Source: Chenopodium formosanum
Lineage: Eukaryota; Streptophyta; Magnoliopsida; Caryophyllales; Amaranthaceae
Length of the DNA stretch: 64,000 nt
Direction: 5' to 3'
NCBI GenBank assembly: GCA_024500155.1
Contig: CM044877.1
Location: 67,288,001 to 67,352,000 of the forward strand
The position numbers and the translations under genes were made by a program. This document shows, one piece after another, positions 11,351-21,349 of the stretch; within the stretch, counting starts at the first letter, position 1, and each line of letters starts with the position of its first letter. The notes beneath the pieces are model-generated. The model was not told the origin of the DNA. It was given only the letters and a program-made list of their open reading frames with translations, and ran no database searches.

Positions 11351-12960
11351 ATGCCCAGGTGTACCAGATCAGTTTATGTTCCGTTCGATCCTGAGATTGA
11401 GCGCTCTTTTCATAGAAAAAAGAATCTTTACAGACAAATCCTGGCAGGTTTTGAGAATAACGATAATCACAGAGACCCTCCAACTGATTCTAGTGATTCA
11501 GAATTTCCTTCTCCAACTGATTCTAGTGATTCTAGTGATTATTCGCAGCCGTCCCTGACAAATTTTCCACACCTTACTCCTACTCCGGCCCTTGATGGAG
11601 TGCAATTTGAAATCAAACCCCAATTTATCACGATGATAGAGAGAAAGCAATTCAGTGGAGCTAAGGGTGAAGATCCTAATTAATCTTCACATCGCAGATT
11701 TCTTCCAATATTGCAACACCATTAGACAAGCTGGGGTCACGCAAGACCAAATCAGGGAGATTCTTTTTCCCTTTTCTTTATGTGGAAAAGCTAAATTATG
11801 GTTCAATGGTTTGAATAGAACTGCACTTGGTATTACTGACTGGGAAACTCTTGCCTTGAATTTTTATAATAAATATTACCCTAAAGAGAGAACAACTTTA
11901 CTAAGGAGTGCTATTAAGAACTTTTCCCAAGAGTCTGATGAAACTCTATATGAGGCTTGGGAAAGGTTCAAGAATCTAAAGAGAGAATTCACCCACCATA
12001 ATCTGGCACAATGACAGTTGATCCAAGCCTTTTACAATGGCCTTGGAAATTCATTTAGCTTAATTCTAGATTCTGCAGCTAGTGAGAGATTCATGAATCT
12101 TAATGTTGAAAATGCAGGTCAGGTTATCAAAGACATGGCAATACACAGTTCCCAATATGGGAATCCAAGAGGGTTCACTAACAAAGGAAAACATAATATC
12201 GATTATGTATCCTTTTGGCAAGCTCAATTAACATCTATTTGTTAGAAACTAGATAATCTTACTGTTGTTCCTAACCATGTAGCTAATGTTTATGTTGTTG
12301 CTAACAATGAAGCTTTTTGTAAAAATTGTGGAATTGTAGAACATTGGGAGCAAGATTGTAGGAGTTCCATAGAGCAAGTTAATGCCTTCCAATCCTGTAG
12401 GCAAAATAACCCATACTCCAACTCTTATAATCCTGGCCTCCGGAACCACCCATATCTTTCCTACCGGAGTACCAATGTACAAAACCGTCCACCTACACAA
12501 CAAACACAACATCAACCCCCATCACAGCAAAAATATTACCATCCTAATTCTGGCTAGAAAAACCAGTCACAATCCTCCTCATCATCTGACCCTACTATGA
12601 CAGAAATTAGAGCAATGCTTTCAAGCATGCAAAAGCACATGGAGAGTAGGGATGCACAAATTGATTCGATTACAGCTCATAAAATAATCATGGATAATTA
12701 AATTACGCAGATTTCATCTACCATACAAACATGTCATCAGGGAGCTCTACCATCGCTACAAATCCATCCTACAAATCATGCTAATGTAATCACTCTAAGG
12801 AGTGGTTCACACTATGATGGCCCTCCAATGCCCAAGGAAGATGGACCTATTGTTAATCCTTGTACCAAATGCTAATCTTACTAACTCTGCATGGCTCTAA
12901 AAAAAGAAACTAACCCTTCTAATGTTTCTTTGCAGGGTAAATCTCAGGACAAGGGAGGAG
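11351..12960 (+). pseudogene. gag: Athila-like gag (capsid and zinc knuckle), broken
   Basis: This is the structural Gag of the host Athila-like element, forming cytoplasmic virus-like particles. It starts MPRCTRSVYVPF at 11351. A Ser/Asp-rich spacer (two copies of PTDSSDS) is followed by FEIKPQFITMIERKQFSGAK. After a frameshift near 11680 comes the capsid core: ADFFQYCNTIRQAGV, LFPFSLCGKAKLWFNGL, then TLYEAWERFKNLKREFTHH, all typical of Athila Gag. Stops occur at about 12012, 12243 and 12556. A CCHC zinc knuckle, CKNCGIVEHWEQDC, lies at about 12319-12360. The region ends shortly before the insertion at 13066, where the ancestral reading continued into the pol region now at 23308. Confidence 0.88.
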
Positions 12961-13065
12961 ATGTGTAGAGCCCAGTTATCAAAATAACATTCCCTAATAG
13001 ACATTTGAAGAGTAAGTTTGATAAGCAATTCAGTAAGTTTTTGAAGGTTGTCAAAAACTTGCAGG

Positions 13066-15021
13066 TGTAGACACCCATTTGTGTCTCCCCAAAACCAAAC
13101 CCAGTGATGAGTATCTTTCACGTCGAATCATAATCGAATGAAACGATAGTGTGAAAAGTCTAGCGTTGCGGAAAGTTTTTATTTCTTTTCTCTTCTTTCT
13201 ATTTTTGAAAACTTTATTTTAAGAAAACAGCCAATACAGTTTGGTTGGTCCATGATATGGGTCCAATAGTAGTGTAGTTGGATGGGGCTTACAAAGACCT
13301 TTCCAACGATATATTATAAGCCCAATTCCGATGAATATTGAGGAAGTTTTGGCCAATTTACTAAACTGGGCCCGGTTTGAGCTTTATGTACGGCCCAATG
13401 ATCTAGGGGAGGGCCTAATATGATTTATCATTCCTAATGCAATTAGGAATGGTTTTAGTCTTCTAGATTCTTCTAGAAGGTTCTTTTCATTCCTAATTCA
13501 ATTAGCATTGATAAATTGACTTTTGTTGACTTTTCAGAGTTTTAATCAAAATCAAATAGCATTTTCGAGGAAATTATATTATTTTATCCTCCAGTACGGT
13601 AAACTTATCGGATTTTCGAAAATGCGTTGGATTTAGGCTTGGCGCCTAACCCCAGGCCTTGGCGCCTTGAACCAGGCCTGGCGCTAGCCATTGGCGCCTG
13701 GCGCTGGTGCTGGTGCCTGGCGCCAGCTAGTCAGGGTTAGCGCCAGCTCTGTTTTCTGAGCGCCAGACTCTATTTTTTCTAATTTATCTTTTTGGCTGAT
13801 TTCCTCTATAAATATTGTATTAAAAACTCCGTTTTCATGGACTGATCATCTACATTCATTCATCACCTATTCTCATTCATTCATTCACCAATTATCATCA
13901 TCTACATCCATCATTCACCTACAATCGGTTTTCTCTTAATCATTCAATTCTTTCTTCTTACTTTGTTTTCTCATACAAAATTCTGCATTCACAAGACCTG
14001 GAAACACCTAGCCATATTCGAAGTTGCCTTCGCCCTAGACGTGAAAGGTTTAATTTCTGAGGGTTTGGTCCCAAATCTCTCTTTCAATTATTTAATTTGA
14101 TTGTTTTGATTATTATTTTCCTTGAAGTTACTAACGTGTGTATTTTGTTATTAGAAAGAGGTACGAGACATCAAAGTAAGTGCTTTAATGATTTATTAAT
14201 ATTATGATGTAGAAATCATGTTTATATTATTATTATGATATTCCTAGTATCATGTCTAGGGTATTTTTAATATTGAATATGATTATTACAATGTTTCCTA
14301 TGTTCTTCCTAATATTTATTGTTGTTAGTATCATGTTAGGGTTAAAGATTTGATTTTTATTGCTTAGTGACATGCTAGGGTTTGTTATTAATCTTGTTAG
14401 TATCATGCCTAGGATCATGCTATTATTATTATGCTTTAATATTAACATGAATATGATTATAATTATTATTTATGATTATTTATTATGTTGCTTGATGCTT
14501 ATTTATTGTTATTGCTTGATCACCTCTTTTATGCATGTTTAAAGGGAATTTGTACTTGTAATCACGCTTAATAAGATATTTAATAATCTTATTTAGGGTT
14601 AATGTGATTATAACTTCAAGTAATCGCCAATAATAGTTTATTTGTGCATTAAATTCAACCAACATAGATAAACAGGTTTAGGGTTGATCCTATTGATTGC
14701 ATGTTAATTAAAAAGCGCACATGAATACGATCAGAATAAAGTAGAGGCCTATTATTAGGGCAGGTTTAATCTCTTTTAGGTTGGATTTGTACCTTCATCC
14801 CCGAACCCTTATTTGGTTCATGACCTTATGGAGTTGACGATCTCTTGGATCGTTAAGGGGTGTAACCTTCACCTCGTGAACGGTTTACAAGTTCCTTAAA
14901 AAACTTGTTGGCGACTCTTTTTCTCTATCTTCTTCCCTTTTGGACGCCACCGTACTTTAGTGTATGATCACAGTGGGGTTCAAGCTAGTGGGATTTTAAA
15001 ACCTTGAAATTATTCCCTATA
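13066..15021 (+). repeat. Gag-only element, + copy, 5' LTR
   Basis: This 1956-bp LTR ends CCCTATA where the 3' LTR has CCCTACA. Its U3 contains perfect or near-perfect palindromes around CATTCCTAAT...ATTAGGAATG and TTCTAGA (about 13425-13515). A very dense GGCGCC/GGCGC cluster (13636-13765) lies just before the TATA box (TATAAATA, 13807-13814). The downstream half is AT-rich and repeats the phrase AGTATCATG. Confidence 0.93.
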
Positions 15022-15026
15022 GTTTT

Positions 15027-15044
15027 TGGCGACTCCACTGTGGA
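15027..15044 (+). other. Primer-binding site of gag-only element
   Basis: TGGCGACTCCACTGTGG lies five bases after the LTR. It resembles the tRNA-Arg-type PBS of Tat/Ogre retrotransposons. Both - strand internal copies have lost this site. Confidence 0.75.
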
Positions 15045-16537
15045 GGATTTCTATTTTAATTCCTGAATTTGTTTCGGCAATGATTTAGAATGAGTGGATG
15101 AGACTCGAAAAGTTCTAAGTATTTCATGTGCGTAATTTTGATTAACATTATTGTCATATGCATAAAAAAGATCTCATTGGAAAGACCATCCGTAATGAGT
15201 TAAAAACATAGGATTTTACACGTAGGAAATTTGGGGAATGTCTTTCACAACTAGGACTGAAATAATACCGCGCGAAACTGGAAAATTTTATCGAGCACAG
15301 AAAGCTGCTAAGGCATGTGGGAAGTAGCGTCAGGGGCCAGAGCTTGGAGCTAGACTTTTAGCCGTAGCGCTAGACGCCAGCATTGGCGCCAGGCGCTACA
15401 GTTAAAAACTGGTGCCAGTCTCTGATTGCTGGCGCCAATTTCCCCCAATATTGAGCCAGAAATATGCGTTCTAATTTCGACCGGTTTTTCGTATTGTTTG
15501 CTCGATCCTACTTCCTGATTGAATTTTTTTCTCACTTTTTAGAAACCCATATGTGTTCTACATATGGACATAACCCTCTGGGAATTCATACTCCATCTAC
15601 CCGATTGAACGCTCCGTGCAACAAAGGGTACATCCGAGATGTTGAATTCACCAAACCATGGAAGCTAGTTTTTTCTAAAACTCGCGGTGTCCCATCCACT
15701 CGCGCCAAGGCTTCCGTGCGGTGCATCCGGACAATTAACCGTGGACCCTCTTTTACTAAACCATATCCTGAACTTTAGAGAACTAGAGCCATGGTTAGAA
15801 TGCGAACGCATTGCATCCTATTGTGCCTACTTGACTAATTGTGCATTATTTGTTGTGCATATATATTCTGTGTTTCTCTTAACCGTTTGTTGACTTGTGT
15901 TGAGACTAACTAAATTAATGACTTAGAGAACTTTGCCTAATTAATTAATTAATTAATTTGAGTAATTAAAGTCTAATATTTTAATTGGAATTGACCTAGT
16001 ACGACTGTAGGCATACCCCTGTTGACTAATAACACCGAAAACAGTCCCAGACCGAAGCTCCAATATTGGCGCCAAGGTCTGAGCTGTAGCGCCACACTAT
16101 GGAGTGTAGCGCCTGACGACAACTATGTTGTCTGGCGCCATGCTCCACAGTGTGATGCCAGTCCTGTCGCTTGTCCGACAGTCCGGATTATTGGTCGAGT
16201 AATCACCTAGGGTCTAATTAATCAGTTTTCTGTTTAATTCGGTTAATTTTGCTGTCAATAACACCTTGTCGAGTCATTAATCGAGTCTTAGTCACAAAGT
16301 CTAGCCACATGGTCATGACAAGAGTCTTCACATGTCACCTACACTCACTAGTCTTAGCACACACTTTGAGTACATCACCATGGCCATGTCTTAGGTCCAT
16401 ACATGAGTCGGTCTTTCCGTCATTTGAGTTGGGGGTACATTCTATTCCTAATCCTTCATTTCTCTCCCTCTAAATCTTCTTCACATTCTATTCCAATCTT
16501 TCTTAACCTTCTCCATCCATTGCATGTTGAATAAAGT
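15045..16537 (+). other. Long structured 5' leader of the gag-only element
   Basis: About 1.5 kb separates the PBS from the gag ORF. It contains repeated TGGCGCC words at 15367-15440 and 16060-16150. It also has evident hairpins: GCGCCACACT pairs with AGTGTAGCGC (about 16089-16112), followed by GACAAC pairing with GTTGTC. A 104-codon open frame (15464-15778) has no recognisable domain, and its first part is missing from both - strand copies. A structured leader could serve RNA packaging or dimerisation, which is inference. Confidence 0.55.
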
Positions 16538-17806
16538 TTGAGTCAAATAATTAACAATAATATCCCTAAATTCCTTTTCCACAGTACTTGGTCCAGGAGA
16601 GAAGGGCGATTAATCAAGGACAACCTCTTTATTCAAGTTTCAGTTTTTGATAAACCGATTCGTAAAAAGAGGAAGGCTAAGAAGATAATGACAACTCAAG
16701 ACGAAGTCAATGATCTTAAGAACCAACTGGCTACTGTGACTGAGACACTGAAGCTTCTCGCCCTCAAGATCGATGACCCCGTGAAGCAACAAAAGATGGA
16801 CCTCATGCAAGAGAGCCTAAGCAAGTTGTCTAGCGATTACAAGTTTCAAGAGCTTACATCACAAGGGGTCTCGCTGGACAAAGGTCTTCTTTCGCAGAAG
16901 TTCAATGCCAACGACATCCCAAAATTCAAAGCAACGGATAATCCTTACTTTCATCTAAGAGCTTTTGAAACCATAATGAGCATTAAGGGCATCGATAAGA
17001 AGGTCTTCCCTTCTCTGTTCTCACTATCTCTTGAAACCGTTTGCCAACAATGGTACTTCTCCCTTGACAAGGAGAAAACCTCTACCTGGGAATCAATAGT
17101 AAACGCTTTCGTTGATAGATACAAGTGCAATATTCAAGTTGAAACCGATCATAGACAACTTGAGATTCTAAGACAAAAAGAGAATGAAGGTTTTACTTCT
17201 TTCTTTAATAAATGGAAGGAAACTTCCGCCAAGATGATTGAGGTCCCCACCGAAAAGGAGTCTGTGAGGATGTTTATCAAGAATCTTCAAGAAAAGTATT
17301 CAAAGCATTTGAAATATCAACACAACTTAAATACTTTCAAGGCCGTTTATGACATCGGAATTGAAATCCAAGACGACCTCGCAAAGCAAAAAGCTACTAA
17401 AAATAGTAACCACGGTGGCTGGAAAGGAAAGAAGAGCGACAATCCTTCTTCTTCTGAAAACGTTTACTCTAGTAATAATGTTAGTACCTTTGACCATAAT
17501 GATGTCTTAGCCGTGGACAATCAAGGATCTAAAAGGAAACCCAGGCGAGAATTCACACCCATTGAAATGACCTACGATGCTGCTTTCGATCGTCTCTATC
17601 ATCGAGGATTAATCAAACCTATTGGCCCTACCGAGGATCCAACACCAGAAAATCGATCTTCGAGATGAAATCCAAACTCCTATTGCAAGTACCATCGAGG
17701 AAACGGTCATACCACTGATGAATGCTACAGGTTTCAAAATCTCATTCAAGATCTCATAGAAGCAAACAAGGTCCCATTTCCTCTAGCTAGCGAGAAGACA
17801 TGGTGA
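16538..17806 (+). pseudogene. gag: Gag of the gag-only element, one premature stop
   Basis: A 376-codon frame is open from 16538 to a TGA at 17666. A likely functional start is the later Met at 16688 (MTTQDEVNDLKNQL), which opens a coiled-coil-like segment and matches the start kept in copy B. The retrotransposon gag domain follows: NPYFHLRAFETIMSIKGI, LFSLSLETVCQQWYFSL, then STWESIVNAFVDRYKC and FTSFFNKWKETSAKM. A basic, Ser/Asn-rich linker leads to the TGA. Both - strand copies lack this stop, and the copy at 32861 has Trp there. Beyond it the frame continues through CKYHRGNGHTTDEC, a CHHC-type zinc knuckle, and ends EANKVPFPLASEKTW at 17806. No pol frame follows, so the particle would need enzymes from another element. 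Confidence 0.88.
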
Positions 17807-18252
17807 TGATGAAGCGAATGACACCAGACAAGAGGCGAGCTTCAATGACAAGATTTCATGACCTCTCTTTTTCTATTTCTTTTTCTTTTCTTCCTTTCCC
17901 CAATAAGTCTAGCATAGGCACCCTTCTTTTCCCTTAGATTAATTTTGTAGATTCTTTCTTTTCCCTTTCCTTTTAATAAAAATGAGCATTTATTTCCTTA
18001 TATATGATCATTGCATTGCATTTAAAAAAAAAAATAAATCCATGTCAAATTAAGCACAAGGTATACCAATGATTTGAGGCACCCCTTGTACCCACATCAC
18101 AGTACCTTTCACCCTTCAAATATGCAATCCTTTCTTCATAAACCACTTTGAGCCTCGTCTAACGATAGACCTTTATTTTTTCAACCTACATCTACCTAAC
18201 CTTGGGATGGGATTGTGTGTAACTTATGTAATTCTAAAAAGGCTTGAGTGAT

Positions 18253-18495
18253 TCAAAAAATTAAAATAGCAAAAATAAGCAAAAGCAAAAAAATAAATAA
18301 AAGTGTACAAAAGGGCAAGTGTTCCAATGTCTTTGATATGAAAATATCTTCTATAAGAACACGTCTCAGATTGCGTCTCTTATCGAGTGCTCGGTATCGT
18401 GCCTGAGGAACATGAATGCCAAGTGAGTGATAGACCACATGATCGGGATTGCCCACGCTTATAAAAATAAAATAGATGCTAAAGCAAAAGATCAA
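18253..18495 (-). CDS. Conserved antisense ORF in the gag-only element, + copy
   Basis: This 80-codon frame runs opposite to gag and lies about 0.5 kb downstream of it. Core residues include VYHSLGIHV, RYRALDKRRNLRR and ISKTLEHLPFCTLLF, followed by a very hydrophobic tail (LLLLIFAILIF) that would be a membrane segment if translated. The same frame is open in both other copies (32218-32421 and 39448-39744) with few changes. Antisense extra ORFs are known in Tat-lineage retrotransposons. Whether this one is expressed is unknown, and conservation could reflect the recent relationship of the copies. Confidence 0.4.
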   Translation of the reverse strand: MIFCFSIYFIFISVGNPDHVVYHSLGIHVPQARYRALDKRRNLRRVLIEDIFISKTLEHLPFCTLLFIFLLLLIFAILIF

Positions 18496-19799
18496 ACAAA
18501 AAAGCTAAAAAAGAGTAGAAACTCAAGCATAAAAATACAAAGATTTCAAAAGCGAGGTTGCACACCTTGGGGGGTTATCGAGGGGCTTGAGCCTTTATCC
18601 CTTTCTTCTTCTATAACCTTTAGCCTAACCACGTTACAACCCTTAAAAGACCTTTTTTGAGGTATACACACTTGTGCGAGGTTCGGCTAGAGCTACGTTC
18701 GGCCTGATTCCTAACGGATACGTAGGCAACCTCACATCGAGGTGCGGCCGTAATAAACATGCATTCATATTCACATTCACTCAGTTGCACCATAATAATA
18801 TCAAAGGATTTACTATGCTCATCCCTTTTCACTTAGAGCTAGACTTGGGGGCTTGATCCTTATATCATTAGCTTACCTAGCCTAAGAGTCACCACCATTT
18901 GACTCTTTTCAATAATATTTTCTCCACTCACTTAGCCCTTGCGGCCTAGCTTTAGTGTCATTATCACACACATCACAGATACATGACCAAATATATTTCC
19001 CTTAGGAACCCTTGTCATGAAATCTTAACGCTGAAGCATGCTTCGTCAAAATCAATCCTAATTGTCATTGCATCACAAAGTATGAAGTGCTTAGCCTCCG
19101 TGCCTAAGTTACCCAAATGCTTTCATCATAGAGTCAACCATTGAGATAGCCTAGGATGGATTTATTATTGCACCTTGAGAGACAGTATCAAACAACATCT
19201 GACTAAGCTCATTCAACATGCATTTTCAAACTTCGATTCTTTTTCGCCTCTTTCTTTTTTGGGAGAAAGTTGGTACCCTCCACAAAAATAAAAATGACGG
19301 AAAATTTTTGCGATCACATTACTATGCACACACGAGTCACGAGTCACATGTGTCAAGTCACATCAAGTCGAGTCAGCCTCGAGTCAGTCAATCACAGAGA
19401 GTCAAGTTTATACCTTGAGTCATGTCAAGTCGATGAGTCAAGCAATGTTAAACCTTAGGTCAACCCTAAGATAATTAAAGAGATTGGCAAAGTTCTATAG
19501 TAAAAAATAAATACAGGTGCCGTAGAATAGGGAAGACCCTATCACAGCGTTCGGCGACAGAGTCAATTCTTGGCGCCAGAGATATCTCAGCAGCGACAGA
19601 GCTCGAAGCCTCTCAGAAAGGTGATTTCGACTTCATACAGCAGTTTCGGGTTCCTTGGTACGCCAATTAGCCCCTATAAGCAATTTGACATGATTGAGTA
19701 GTCGATCGACCTGATGAAAGATCGTCTCACTTAGCTTAAGCGCCTAAGTATTGGCTCATTACAAGCACCAAAGCATTGGTTCAAAAGCAAGCACTTAAA

Positions 19800-20566
19800 C
19801 GACAATTTTTCCAAATATGGATTGTCGCGCATTCTTATTAAACGACAAAGTTTTCCAAAAAATTGGATTGTCATCCCCAACTGACAATATTTCCAAAAAT
19901 GGATTGTCGTGCATCTTCTTCAACGATAATTTTTCCAAGATTGGATTGTCATCTCTGGCAAAGTTTCCAAGCGTGGATTGTCATTCTCCTTCTTTGTTTG
20001 GCAAGTTTTTTCCATGTTCGGATTGTCATACATTCATCGGCTCGTTGGCAAGTTTTTCGAGATTGGATTTTCATACACCTAGTTCCCTATGGAAAAATTT
20101 CCCAAAGGATTATTGTAGGTCTCTACTCATCATAAATTTCGGCAAAGTTCCAAGCGTGGATTGTCATTCATTTCAGTAGTGGCAAATTTTCCCGAAGTGG
20201 ATTGTCGGTCAACTCTTTTTTGCAAATGTTCCAAGACACGGATTGTCAATAGTGGCAATATTTTCCCGAAAGGATCGTCGCATAGCGTTGGCAAATTTCC
20301 AAGGTGGATTGCTTTCAAGAGTTATATTCCAAGACATGGATTGTCGATCGTAGCAAAGTTCTTATGAAAGATTGTTACGAAGCATTGACAACTTTTCCAA
20401 AGATTAGATTTTAACAAATTTTCCGAGATACGGATTGTCGCTTCATCGTGGCAACATTTCCAAGGATGGATTGTTACGTGTTATTGACAACTTTCCTTAA
20501 ATCGGATTGTCATACATAATACAAGAGTTGTGTTGGCAACTATTCCCAAAGAAAAGAGGATTGTCA
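19800..20566 (+). repeat. Array of ~20 dyad-symmetric units (GACAAT...TTCCAA...GGATTGTC)
   Basis: The word GGATTGTC, or a one- or two-base variant, recurs about twenty times at roughly 38-bp spacing. In many units it is preceded by (C/T)GACAAT or TTGGCAA and then TTTCCAA. For example, CGACAAT at 19800 pairs with ATTGTCG at 19821 around an inner CCAA/TTGG pair. Each such unit can form a short hairpin. GGCAA also pairs with UUGUC in RNA through one G-U wobble. The array recurs at 30263-30858 and 37580-38173 on the other strand. Confidence 0.8.
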
Positions 20567-20739
20567 TCACAGCAAAAGGCACCGACATATAGGTTCAAGA
20601 GCAAAAGGGCACCGACGTACAGGTTCAAAGCAACAGAAGCGCCGACGTACAGGCATAGAAAAAGCAGAGTTCAGGCGAACTTTTAAAGATCGACAGGCGT
20701 GGATCTTCGGTAATTTCCTTTGGAAAATTATCGCATCAA

Positions 20740-21035
20740 ATGAGGATGACTTCAAGAGACGATATCTTCGACAGCGTTCCCTAGCTTGCGGAGAGTTGTC
20801 ACAAACAACTGGAGGTAATTTCGGGCGAAGTTGTCTCCGATCATATTCCCTTAGACATTGAAGATGATTATAATTCAGATGAGGATTATTTCAAGAGAAA
20901 TAATCTTCGATGGTGTTCCCTAGGATGTGGAATATTATCAATGCAGATGAGGGTTGTTTCAAGAGAAATAATCTTCGATAGTATTCCCTAGGATGTGGAA
21001 TATTATCAAAGCGGAGGAGGATCGTTTCAGGCGAA
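20740..21035 (+). repeat. Second hairpin-forming repeat in the gag-only element
   Basis: Three to four units of about 65 bp share TTCCCTAGGATGTGGAATATT and an inverted repeat. In the clearest unit GATTATTTC (20884-20892) and GAAATAATC (20897-20905) pair perfectly around AAGA. The next unit has GGTTGTTTC on the left arm, which still pairs through G-U wobbles. Related sequence is visible in both - strand copies near 29920-30130 and 37240-37440. Confidence 0.7.
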
Positions 21036-21334
21036 GCAATCTTCCAAATTTGGAAGCAGTTACAGGCGTAGCGGTTTTCAAGCGGGATGACATTCTCTAG
21101 CTTGCAGGAGGTCATCAGAACAAGGATACGACAACAATCGGTTACTTTTAGAGACGTGTGCTCGACGGTGCAAGATACGCGTTTCTTAACTCTTTTATCT
21201 GTTTAACTAACGCTATTTTTTCAGGTATCGGCGTTACAAGAGTGATTTAGGATCGCATCACATTCTGAATCATTCTCCGTCCCTATCGATACTTTGACTT
21301 TTATTTTCGAAACTTGCGTTTCTCCAAACTCAGT

Positions 21335-21349
21335 CAAAGTGGGGGCTTC
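21335..21349 (+). other. Polypurine tract of the gag-only element
   Basis: AAAGTGGGGGCTTC directly precedes the 3' LTR, in the expected place for plus-strand priming. Confidence 0.7.

Larger units (their letters stand above)
17807..21334 (+). other. Long non-coding 3' region of the gag-only element
   Basis: These 3.5 kb replace the pol genes of an autonomous element. I see no enzyme motif in any frame. Near 18665-18760 lies a phrase with TACGTAGGCAACCTCACATC and a small CCTC/GAGG hairpin. It is kept in all three copies and flanked by short frames on both strands. Two arrays of dyad-symmetric repeats follow, and a few short direct repeats of GAGTCA (about 19325-19440) precede them. Confidence 0.6.

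Noticed and set aside
15464..15778. 104-codon ORF in the gag-only leader as a gene
   Set aside because: No domain, and partly deleted from both other copies, so no conservation supports it.
19705..19740. Hammerhead ribozyme core (CTGATGA)
   Set aside because: The downstream GAAA box and a flanking GUC cleavage site with pairing stems are absent. The match is only seven bases.
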